From positions 1-24,054 of the forward strand of contig JBCCQN010000125.1 in the NCBI GenBank assembly GCA_039024315.1: a DNA stretch of 24,054 nt. Direction: 5' to 3'. Both the position numbers and the translations under genes were made by a program. This DNA is from JBCAWW01 sp039024315. GTDB lineage: Bacteria; Bacteroidota; Bacteroidia; J057. The notes below the pieces were generated by a model. That model searched no databases and was not told the DNA's origin. It was given only the letters and a program-made list of their open reading frames with translations. Below are positions 14,789 through 21,282 of this stretch, piece by piece; position 1 is the stretch's first letter, and each line of letters begins with the position of its first letter.

Positions 14789-16131
14789 TGAATAACAACA
14801 AAATGAAAAACCTTCTTTGGCTATGCCTCTTTACGTTGCCAATTATGTTGGTGGCGCAGGATACGCTCAGTCTCGACGACGCGATCCAAAAGGCGTTAGA
14901 GTCCAATTATGATATTCGAGTGGCACGCTACAATATTGAGAGCGTGACCAACAATGCGCAGCCGGGTATGGCGGGTTTGTTGCCGGAAGTAAGTGCGACT
15001 GCTGGCGCTAATTATAGTAATAGCAGTGGTTCTGCCGATTTTCCGATTACTGATTCCCTTACCGGGGAACGCGTCGTCGTTACGCAAAGCGCTAGCGGAA
15101 TTGAAACGAATTCCCAAAATGTAGGTATCTCTGCCAATTACACAGTTTTTTCAGGCTTAGCTAATAAAACCAATTATCAGTTACTGCAAAAAAATGTGGA
15201 ATTGACCGAAGCACAGGTAAAGGGCCAGATTGAGGCTAACTTAGTCCAAGTGATCAATGCTTACTACCAGTTAGCACGCCTGCAAGCCAATTATCAGATC
15301 TTATTAGAGTCGGAGCAAGCCTCCCGCGAACGGATCAACTTTGTCCGCAATCAATTTGAGTTTGGCCAGTCTAATTCATTGGCGATCCTCAACGCTCAAG
15401 TGGACCTCAATACCGATAGTGTCAACCTTGCGGTGGCGGAGATGAATATGGAGACCGCTCGACGTGAACTTAACCTTCTGATGGGTGCGGGACTAGAGGA
15501 AGTATTTTCGGTAGAGGAAAAAGTGGATTGGAATGCCGGCTGGAAACTTGAGGAGCTAGCTCGCCTTGCTCGCGAAAGTAATGCCAGTCTTATGACGGCG
15601 TCCTACAATCGTCAGGTTTCAGAGCTCAATCTAAAAATTGCTCAAGCGAGTCGTTTACCGCGTTTGGATGTCAATGCCTCCTATGCTTACAACAACTCCA
15701 ACAATGGTCCATTTAGCTTTGCTACTCGTACCCAAGGTTTGGGGTTAAACGCTGGCGCGACCCTGAGTGTACCGATCTTCACCGGCTTCCGTAATAAAGT
15801 CAATATCCAAAACGCGGAAGTATCAGTGGCAAGTAGCAATTTGTCCTATCAGCAAGCGGAGCAAATCCTACTCAAGGATCTTTACAATGCTTATGCAAAT
15901 TACCAGAACAGCATAGCGATCTATCGTTTACAACGCAAAAATCTCTCTGCTGCCGAAGCTAATTTCAGTCGTACCCAAGAGAGTTTTGAACTAGGCCAAG
16001 CGACTAGCATTCAGTTTCGCGATGCGCAGCTCAATTTGCAGCGGGTACAAAACCAGATCAACGATTTGCGTTTTGACATCAAGCTCAATGAAATGGAATT
16101 GATCCGTTTGAGCGGGCAATTGGTAGAATAA
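14788..16131 (+). CDS. TolC-like outer-membrane efflux channel
   Basis: 447 aa from the ATG that overlaps the pump's TAA (TAATG). A nearby ATG at 14803 would give a shorter, more typical signal peptide (MKNLLWLCLFTLPIMLVAQ), so either start is possible. After the signal come two outer-membrane efflux protein repeats (about 27-225 and 255-440): DTLSLDDAIQKALESNYDIRVARYNIES, GLLPEVSATAGANYS, then IAQASRLPRLDVNASYAYNN and LSVPIFTGFRNKVNIQNAE. The long amphipathic helices and P-x-(L/V)-x-A-x-A-x-Y strands match TolC. It forms the trimeric exit duct for the pump encoded upstream. Last gene of the operon; a terminator follows at 16191-16240. Confidence 0.93.
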   Translation: MNNNKMKNLLWLCLFTLPIMLVAQDTLSLDDAIQKALESNYDIRVARYNIESVTNNAQPGMAGLLPEVSATAGANYSNSSGSADFPITDSLTGERVVVTQSASGIETNSQNVGISANYTVFSGLANKTNYQLLQKNVELTEAQVKGQIEANLVQVINAYYQLARLQANYQILLESEQASRERINFVRNQFEFGQSNSLAILNAQVDLNTDSVNLAVAEMNMETARRELNLLMGAGLEEVFSVEEKVDWNAGWKLEELARLARESNASLMTASYNRQVSELNLKIAQASRLPRLDVNASYAYNNSNNGPFSFATRTQGLGLNAGATLSVPIFTGFRNKVNIQNAEVSVASSNLSYQQAEQILLKDLYNAYANYQNSIAIYRLQRKNLSAAEANFSRTQESFELGQATSIQFRDAQLNLQRVQNQINDLRFDIKLNEMELIRLSGQLVE

Positions 16132-16190
16132 ATAGTACTTTAGAGGACGCGAAAATCAATTGAATTTTCAATTTGTCGTCCAGACTTAGT

Positions 16191-16240
16191 CGAGGCATCT
16201 AATGAAGTTTGTTTCATTGGATCCCTCGATTTTCGTTTTT
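16191..16240 (+). terminator. Terminator of the efflux operon
   Basis: Stem CGAGG-c-ATCTAATGAA (16191-16206) pairs with TTCATTGGAT-c-CCTCG (16213-16228), 15 pairs with one C-C mismatch and one G-U, followed by ATTTTCGTTTTT. A weaker hairpin with GAAAAT/ATTTTC arms lies just upstream (16151-16169). Confidence 0.75.
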
Positions 16241-16262
16241 GGGAGGCTTATTTTTAGGTTTA

Positions 16263-16292
16263 CCTCCCGATAGCTATCGGGAGCGCGGAACG
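16263..16292 (-). repeat. 20-bp palindrome + CGCGGAACG (inverted copy of 254-283)
   Basis: CTCCCGATAGCTATCGGGAG (16264-16283) followed by CGCGGAACG is the exact reverse complement of the copy at 254-283 over 30 bases. First unit of a dense repeat cluster filling 16263-16502; no gene is seen in 16132-16549. Confidence 0.75.
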
Positions 16293-16302
16293 ATCATCCC
16301 TC

Positions 16303-16360
16303 GGGCGTATGCAATACGCCCCTACAATCTGCCATCTGTAGCGGCGTATTGCATACGCCG
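16303..16360. repeat. Paired inverted repeat GGCGTATGCAATACGCC
   Basis: Two small palindromes (GGGCGTAT-gca-ATACGCCC at 16303-16321 and GGCGTAT-tgc-ATACGCC at 16343-16359) are themselves reverse complements of each other with CTACA/TGTAG extensions: 22 of 23 bases match between 16304-16326 and 16337-16359, around a 10-nt centre. The whole can fold as one long hairpin or two short ones. Confidence 0.75.
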
Positions 16361-16366
16361 CCGAAT

Positions 16367-16384
16367 AAGCGTTCTGCCAAGCAA
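16367..16384 (+). repeat. AAGCGTT hairpin element, intergenic, one mismatch
   Basis: AAGCGTT + CTGC-caa-GCAA; the last stem pair is lost. Confidence 0.6.
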
Positions 16385-16394
16385 TGATTGCAAA

Positions 16395-16474
16395 ATCCCG
16401 GCTCGCGTGCCTTGGCCGGGATGACAGAGAGAATTCTTTAGGTCATCCCGGAATCATGAAATGATATCCGGGAT
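16395..16474. repeat. REP-like ATCCCGG...CCGGGAT pair
   Basis: Two hairpins: ATCCCGGC ... GCCGGGAT (16395-16422), and ATCCCGG with inner ATCAT-gaa-ATGAT arms and CCGGGAT (16445-16474). Decayed versions of both occur in the same order at 9617-9706. Confidence 0.75.
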
Positions 16475-16484
16475 CTTGAGAGAC

Positions 16485-16502
16485 AAGCGTTCTGCAAAGC
16501 AG
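16485..16502 (+). repeat. AAGCGTT hairpin element, intergenic
   Basis: AAGCGTT + CTGC-aaa-GCAG, perfect stem. It closes the repeat cluster 48 nt before the sugar transferase start. Confidence 0.75.
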
Positions 16503-16549
16503 TAAACCCCAAAAAGGACTGCCCAAACAAAAATGACGTCAACCCAATT

Positions 16550-17137
16550 ATGTATCGACTCAGAGACATATTGATCGCCAGTGTAGGGCTGCTGCTACTT
16601 TCGCCGCTGATCTTTTTGATTATGCTGGGGCTTTGGGTGACGCAAGGCAAGGTGTTTTTTCGGCAAGTACGTCCGGGTAAGGGAGAAAAGCCTTTTCGTC
16701 TCATCAAGTTTAGCACCCTCTACGATATCAAGCCAGGGGAGGACGAGGCTGCCAATCAAAAGGACCGCCTCACTCCATTAGGCAAATACCTTAGAGCCTC
16801 CTCCCTCGATGAACTCCCTCAGCTCTGGAATGTGCTCAAAGGGGAAATGAGCCTAGTCGGACCACGCCCGCTTTTGATGGAGTACCTGCCTCTCTATACT
16901 GAGGCAGAGCGTCAACGACATAGTGTGCTACCGGGCATTACAGGTTGGGCCCAAGTCAACGGTCGTAATGCTATCAGCTTTAAAGAAAAGTTTGCGCTGG
17001 ACCTCTGGTATGTGCAAAACCAGAGCTTTTGGCTGGATTTAAAGATTATGGGGCTTACTTTTTGGAAAATTTTCCGTCCTAAGGATGTTTACGCCAATGA
17101 GATGACCACCGCAGAAAAATACGATGGCAGCAATTGA
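16550..17137 (+). CDS. Undecaprenyl-phosphate sugar-1-phosphate transferase (PglC/WcaJ-type)
   Basis: 195 aa, close to the minimal single-domain (PglC-like) form of the bacterial sugar transferase family. An N-terminal re-entrant hydrophobic helix (about 6-29, with SPL giving the Pro kink) is followed by the catalytic core: VFFRQVRPGKGEKPFRLIKFSTL, the Asp-Glu dyad D87-E88 in SLDELPQLWNVLKGEMSLVGPRPLL, and PGITGWAQVNGRN. The family moves a sugar-1-phosphate from a UDP-sugar to undecaprenyl phosphate, the first step of capsule, O-antigen or glycoprotein glycan assembly. No other glycan genes are next to it, so the pathway is open. It is followed after 24 nt by the metalloprotease-like gene in the same direction. 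The usual 'KFRTM' is KFSTL here. Confidence 0.93.
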   Translation: MYRLRDILIASVGLLLLSPLIFLIMLGLWVTQGKVFFRQVRPGKGEKPFRLIKFSTLYDIKPGEDEAANQKDRLTPLGKYLRASSLDELPQLWNVLKGEMSLVGPRPLLMEYLPLYTEAERQRHSVLPGITGWAQVNGRNAISFKEKFALDLWYVQNQSFWLDLKIMGLTFWKIFRPKDVYANEMTTAEKYDGSN

Positions 17138-17161
17138 CGTTATCCAATAAAGCTCGTAAGC

Positions 17162-19216
17162 ATGAATTTTCGCCCTTTTTTGCCCCTTGTAGTCTTTAAT
17201 ATGCTGGCCGTTTCATTGATGGCTCAGCAGCCGCGCTTTTCTTATCATGGCAATGTGCACACCCCCAAAGGAGACCTGCATACTTTGGTAGTGTTCATTC
17301 GTTATGACGAAGTCAGTCTAATGAAGGACGACGCCATCTGGCCTGATAAAAGTGAAGAAGGCGTTTTGCCCAAGATCGCCATGGGCGCCCAAAACCAGCT
17401 TTTTTATGATAATCCAGCAGATATAGTTGGAGGAGATAAGCAAAACATTAGCGATTATTTTTACGCTATGTCTGGCGGAGCATTTCGCATCACGGCCGAT
17501 ATTTTCCCCATTCAAGTGCCAGTAAAATTTATCCGTGAAACGCGCGGGAATTTCTTCAAGCGGCAAAGCGAAATGAATACCGCCGCGATCAGGTGGATAG
17601 AAGAGAACTATCCGGATTTTGATTGGAGTCGCTATGACAATCGTACCAATCACCCTGACTACCGCTACGACAATAGCAATTCAGCGCCTGATAGCATTAT
17701 TGACTATATCGTCTTTATGCACCGCGCCAACGGTAGTACCGGTATGGGGGCTAGCAGCAGTATCAATCTAAGGAACGGCTATAAAATCCGAAATGGGCAT
17801 ACTGGCATCAAATCCTATCGCGATCGGAAGCACAATTTAGAATACTTCAAGCATGAGTTTGCCCACAACCTTTATGATTGTCCGCATTATCTCGGAGCCA
17901 ATAGCGCTGATGGCAATCGCTATTATACCCAAAAAGGCTGGGGTCTGATGGCCGCTTGGCATTCGCCTTTCTTTACAGCCAATGCCTGGGAGGCATGGTG
18001 GCTAGGTTGGATCAAACCCCAAGAGGTAAGGCAAAATGGAGTTTACCAGCTCAATGATTATTTGGTGGGCAGAGATGCGATTCGGATTCCGATCCCAGGG
18101 AGTAGGCATACCTTATGGATAGAAAATCACCAGAAGCTCAATCATTGGGATGACAAGCTATTTTTCAAGGATCCAAACCAAGGACATCCCCAATCAGCTC
18201 CTGGTATATATATGTATGTAGTGGCCGAACCTGGGGCTGATCGCAAATCCCCTCAATTAAAGCCCTTTGATCGAAGGCAGGCCAATTTCATCCGGATGCT
18301 TAACGGTCAGGGCAATGCAGACTATAGATTTACTGGGGATAGTATCTCAACGGGTTATTTTATGGGCCCCGTCATGGAGACAATGCAGCAGAATCCCTTT
18401 GCGGGCCAAAACGCCTTTCAATTTATTCGAGCTGATTATAATAAGGATGGGCGCATCTTAGTTGGTATGTCGCATGGTAACTCAGATTCAGGGGGGAGAG
18501 AGCAAATGGATATCTGGAATGAATGCATCCATGGAGAAAATATATGCACCTTGGCTGGTACGGGTAGTGAAAAAGATGCCCTTGGGGTAGGGGATGAAGT
18601 AGGATTGTCTGGTATATTTCCGGTGACAAATTTTCCCGCCTATACCCGAGCGGGTCAAGTAATGGAAGCGTCTATCATCACGGGTATTAGTGTGCGCATC
18701 ATCAGCCAGGAGGCGAGTGGGTCTTATCAATTGGAGATCAACTTTGATGATTTTAATGTCCGCAAAGACCAGCGTTGGTGCGGTCCTTTGATTTTACCCG
18801 CCAGCGATAATCCTCAACGATCTGATACTTATCTCAAAATTGCTAAGGGGACCACACTGAGCTTAGACCTGAGCGGTACGCCCAATCGAGAAGCGCCGCA
18901 TCCAGAAACCGAAACTTTTGCTACTCCTACTGCAATGACGGTTTCGGCCAATAGAGGGATTCGGCTCGAGTCAGGTAGTGAGTTGATCATCGAGAATTTT
19001 AGTCATTTATCCCTCATCGGGAACGCGCAGTTGATTGTGAGTAAGGGGGCGAAATTGACGATCCGTAAACAAGGCCTCTTAATCCTAAATGACATCAGCC
19101 AGCTAATAGTAGAAAGAGGGGGGCGCTTGACCATCGAATCCGACGGAGACCTACGACAGATGCGGGACGCCAACGTAGAGATTGCCAGATGGGCAAGAGT
19201 ACGTGATCGGAGGTAA
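17162..19216 (+). CDS. Secreted zinc metalloprotease-like protein (M6-like)
   Basis: 684 aa. Signal peptide (1-21, ending SLMAQ). The zinc signature is H231-E-F-A-H235, followed by NLYDCPH and a likely Met-turn GWGLMAAW (M263), within a fold resembling M6 (immune inhibitor A-type) proteins: LHTLVVFIRY strand, YDNPADIVGGDKQNISDYFYAMSGGAF, and DSIIDYIVFMH. The metzincin-type third ligand would be expected at 241, but that residue is Pro; His242 or Asp239 may replace it. The C-terminal ~100 residues are short beta-helix-like strands (LIIENFSHLSLIGNAQLIVS ... GAKLTI, GGRLTI). No T9SS sorting tail is seen, unlike the propeller proteins. The stop codon TAA is the first part of an AAGCGTT repeat. 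Likely a periplasmic or exported protease; substrate unknown. Confidence 0.75.
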   Translation: MNFRPFLPLVVFNMLAVSLMAQQPRFSYHGNVHTPKGDLHTLVVFIRYDEVSLMKDDAIWPDKSEEGVLPKIAMGAQNQLFYDNPADIVGGDKQNISDYFYAMSGGAFRITADIFPIQVPVKFIRETRGNFFKRQSEMNTAAIRWIEENYPDFDWSRYDNRTNHPDYRYDNSNSAPDSIIDYIVFMHRANGSTGMGASSSINLRNGYKIRNGHTGIKSYRDRKHNLEYFKHEFAHNLYDCPHYLGANSADGNRYYTQKGWGLMAAWHSPFFTANAWEAWWLGWIKPQEVRQNGVYQLNDYLVGRDAIRIPIPGSRHTLWIENHQKLNHWDDKLFFKDPNQGHPQSAPGIYMYVVAEPGADRKSPQLKPFDRRQANFIRMLNGQGNADYRFTGDSISTGYFMGPVMETMQQNPFAGQNAFQFIRADYNKDGRILVGMSHGNSDSGGREQMDIWNECIHGENICTLAGTGSEKDALGVGDEVGLSGIFPVTNFPAYTRAGQVMEASIITGISVRIISQEASGSYQLEINFDDFNVRKDQRWCGPLILPASDNPQRSDTYLKIAKGTTLSLDLSGTPNREAPHPETETFATPTAMTVSANRGIRLESGSELIIENFSHLSLIGNAQLIVSKGAKLTIRKQGLLILNDISQLIVERGGRLTIESDGDLRQMRDANVEIARWARVRDRR

Positions 19217-19232
19217 GCGTTCTGCGCAGCAG
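19214..19232 (+). repeat. AAGCGTT hairpin element supplying the protease stop codon
   Basis: T-AAGCGTT + CTGC-gca-GCAG. The TAA of the element (19214-19216) is the stop codon of the protease gene. 21 of 21 bases (19214-19234) match 9820-9840. Confidence 0.8.
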
Positions 19233-19409
19233 CCTTAGAAAGCAAGAGGAGTAGTAATGAATGTGCAATGTCGAAAGGAGTGAAAACCATCACTGCTATA
19301 TTCGGCCGTTGATATTCATCAAGCAGAGTTTCTTTGCCTCTTGATTGAAAGCAAAGCCAAGAAAAAATTTGTATTACTATCTAAACATAATTATATTACA
19401 ATCGTTAAT

Positions 19410-19424
19410 GATAGTAAAGCTATT
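19410..19424. promoter_or_regulatory. Possible operator GATAGTaaaGCTATT
   Basis: 15-bp imperfect palindrome 12 nt before the universal stress protein start codon. It matches the perfect palindrome GATAGT-aaa-ACTATC at 21223-21237 in 13 of 15 positions. The TetR gene lies between the two sites. Confidence 0.45.
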
Positions 19425-19436
19425 AAAACTAGTAGT

Positions 19437-20390
19437 ATGGATAACATGAAACGATGGTTAATCCCTCTCAAGCTGGATGGTTCTGACGAAGGCCTGTTGG
19501 CATATGCTGACTATATGGCCAAGCAGATGTGTCCGGACTACATTGGGTTTGTCCATGTTTCTGAGCCAGACCTTTTGCCGATTGGTTTGGGGCAATACTT
19601 TCCTACTTCCTCCCGCAGTACTGGAGCATCGCTTACAACAGAAATGCAGGCTACAGTTGCTCAGCGCTTTGACTCTGCTATCGAATTGAATTTTAAGACG
19701 ATCAATGGCAGAAATGTTCATTCTGTTTTACAGGAAACTCGCTCCCAAAAGATAGGACTGACTTTTTTAGCTTGGCATCAAGAAAGCTCCTCTAGCCAAA
19801 CCTTAGCACGCAAAATAGCCCGTAAGACGAGTTCATCTGTTTGGATTGTGCCCAGTACTGCCCAAGCAAGCTTGAAGAGTGCAATAGTACCCGTAGATTT
19901 TTCAATCTATTCTCATCGTACGCTTCGCCTTGCTATGGACCTCGTCAAGAGGGGCGAGCTACGTACGGTTTACTGTCAGCATGTGTTTCTGGGTGCCAAT
20001 TATTACCAGGATAAGTTGGTTTACACGGTTGACGAAGCCAATGAAAAAGCTCGCCGCGTACGAAAGATAGAAGCCGATTTACAAAGATATTTTGAAAATG
20101 AGTTGAGCGATTATATCGCTACCTATGACCCAACTGCGAGACATTGTTTGCAACAGGTGGATTCTTTGGATCATCGCAGCGAAAGTGTACATCAGCGTAT
20201 CCTAGATTTGACGGATGCTTTAGAGCCTGATCTTCTCATAATGGGTAGCAGAGGCCTTACAGACGCAAAATCAGTAATGTTGGGTGGGGTCGCAGAAAAC
20301 ATGATTCGTGGATCCATAAAGGTGCCAATCTTGTGTCTTAAACGCCCTTTGGAGAATAGAGATCTACTAGACAATCTGTTGTCTTGGTAG
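19437..20390 (+). CDS. Universal stress protein, two UspA domains
   Basis: 317 aa from ATG 19437 (a second in-frame ATG lies at 19446). Two tandem Usp folds: the N-terminal one (RWLIPLKLDGSDEGLLAYADYMAKQM ..., about 4-140) appears degenerate, without a clear nucleotide-binding loop. The C-terminal one (about 143-305) starts KSAIVPVDFSIYSHRTLRLAMDLV and ends with the ATP-binding signature LIMGSRGL-9x-GGVAEN (G-2x-G-9x-G). UspA proteins are cytoplasmic and act in stress survival; ATP-binding forms often signal through nucleotide occupancy. A TTG at 19341 would extend the frame, but it adds a lysine-rich stretch unlike the family and runs through the AT-rich leader, so it was rejected. A strong terminator follows at 20440-20476, so it is probably a single-gene transcript. 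Confidence 0.88.
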   Translation: MDNMKRWLIPLKLDGSDEGLLAYADYMAKQMCPDYIGFVHVSEPDLLPIGLGQYFPTSSRSTGASLTTEMQATVAQRFDSAIELNFKTINGRNVHSVLQETRSQKIGLTFLAWHQESSSSQTLARKIARKTSSSVWIVPSTAQASLKSAIVPVDFSIYSHRTLRLAMDLVKRGELRTVYCQHVFLGANYYQDKLVYTVDEANEKARRVRKIEADLQRYFENELSDYIATYDPTARHCLQQVDSLDHRSESVHQRILDLTDALEPDLLIMGSRGLTDAKSVMLGGVAENMIRGSIKVPILCLKRPLENRDLLDNLLSW

Positions 20391-20439
20391 TTAGTATAAA
20401 TTAGTATTTGTTGATTTAGAGCATTCAATATTTTTCCAT

Positions 20440-20476
20440 GTGGGAGACTTTAGAGCGGTCTCCCACTTCTTTTTTA
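20440..20476 (+). terminator. Terminator after the universal stress protein gene
   Basis: Perfect 9-bp stem GTGGGAGAC (20440-20448) / GTCTCCCAC (20458-20466), loop of 9, then TTCTTTTTTA. It overlaps an upstream ATG (20438) of the following gene's frame and so shows that this ATG is not the real start. Confidence 0.9.
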
Positions 20477-20488
20477 GTAAATTTAGCT

Positions 20489-21187
20489 ATGGCAAAGAAG
20501 GAAGATCGCACTGCTCCCCTACTGCAGATTCAGGTTAAGATCAACGAGAAGCTTTTTCTCAAAGATCCTGACAGCACGGAATTAGGTCGAAAGATCGTCA
20601 GTGAAGGGGTAAAACTAATCGACAAAATTGGCTTTGAAGAGCTAACCTTTAAGAAGTTGGCCCATGAAATGAGCTCTACTGAGGCTTCTATTTATCGCTA
20701 CTTTGAAAACAAGCACAAGTTACTTATCTACCTAATTAGTTGGTATTGGAACTGGTTACAGTATAAGTTGACTCTGGCGGTTTTTAACCTCAATGACCCA
20801 GAAGAAAAACTCCTCGTGGCGATCAAGATCTTTACTCATACCTATGGCGGGATTCCGGCCCAAACCCCGATGGATTTAGAAGCACTTTATCGTATCATTA
20901 TTTCAGAATCTCCCAAGGCGTATCTCACCAAGGAGGTAGATACCGTCAATCAAGAAGGTGCTTATCTCAACTATAAACGTTTTACCCGCCAAGTTGCCGA
21001 TTTGCTCACGGAGATTAATCCGGATTATGCCTATCCTAGAGCGTTGATCTCTACTGCCATTGAGAGCGCCCACGACCAAAAATACTTTTCTGAGCATTTA
21101 CCAAGCCTCACAGAGGTGTCTGAAGGCAAAAAAGAGGAAGTTCGAACCTTCTTGACAGAGATGATTTTTAGGACTATCCAATCTTAG
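20489..21187 (+). CDS. TetR/AcrR family transcriptional regulator
   Basis: 232 aa from ATG 20489 (MAKKEDRTAPL). The N-terminal HTH is typical: LGRKIVSEGVKLIDKIGFEELTFKKLAHEMSSTEASIYRYFENKHKLL, with the recognition helix STEASIYRYF. The rest is a helical ligand and dimerisation domain (about 90-230), longer than average and preceded by a ~30-residue N-terminal extension before the HTH. An earlier ATG at 20438 lies inside the preceding terminator stem and was rejected. The ligand is unknown. It sits between a stress protein and an SPFH lipoprotein whose upstream regions share a palindrome, so these are candidate targets (inference). No copy of that palindrome was found before the TetR gene itself, which speaks against simple autoregulation. 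Confidence 0.9.
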   Translation: MAKKEDRTAPLLQIQVKINEKLFLKDPDSTELGRKIVSEGVKLIDKIGFEELTFKKLAHEMSSTEASIYRYFENKHKLLIYLISWYWNWLQYKLTLAVFNLNDPEEKLLVAIKIFTHTYGGIPAQTPMDLEALYRIIISESPKAYLTKEVDTVNQEGAYLNYKRFTRQVADLLTEINPDYAYPRALISTAIESAHDQKYFSEHLPSLTEVSEGKKEEVRTFLTEMIFRTIQS

Positions 21188-21222
21188 ATTAAAATCTCAT
21201 TAAATGTCTTACTGTGCTTGTT

Positions 21223-21237
21223 GATAGTAAAACTATC
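21223..21237. promoter_or_regulatory. Perfect palindrome GATAGT-aaa-ACTATC
   Basis: 15-bp perfect inverted repeat 45 nt before the SPFH lipoprotein start and 35 nt after the TetR stop. A close copy stands before the universal stress protein gene (19410-19424). Candidate regulator-binding site, for TetR or another protein. Confidence 0.5.
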
Positions 21238-21247
21238 ATTTTGCGAA

Positions 21248-21279
21248 GTCGTATTTAATAGCAAACGCTTAAATACGAC
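21248..21279 (+). promoter_or_regulatory. 11-bp perfect inverted repeat abutting the SPFH start codon
   Basis: GTCGTATTTAA (21248-21258) and TTAAATACGAC (21269-21279) pair perfectly around a 10-nt loop, ending 3 nt before the ATG. As RNA it would hide the ribosome-docking region; as DNA it could be an operator. No T-run follows, so it is not a terminator. Confidence 0.6.
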
Positions 21280-21282
21280 CTT

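Noticed and set aside
16209..16424. Forward open frame of 71 codons after the efflux operon
   Set aside because: It runs through the terminator and palindromic repeats; its PPDSYRER stretch is just the translated palindrome, which also appears antisense near position 270.
9558..16502. CRISPR array or insertion sequence in the repeat clusters
   Set aside because: The repeats are palindromic, non-periodic, of different kinds, and no cas or transposase gene is present.
16533..16540. TGACGTCA palindrome before the sugar transferase
   Set aside because: A single 8-bp palindrome without a second copy; expected by chance at this scale.
19341..19436. TTG 19341 start for the universal stress protein
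   Set aside because: The extension is unlike the family and covers the AT-rich leader with the candidate operator.
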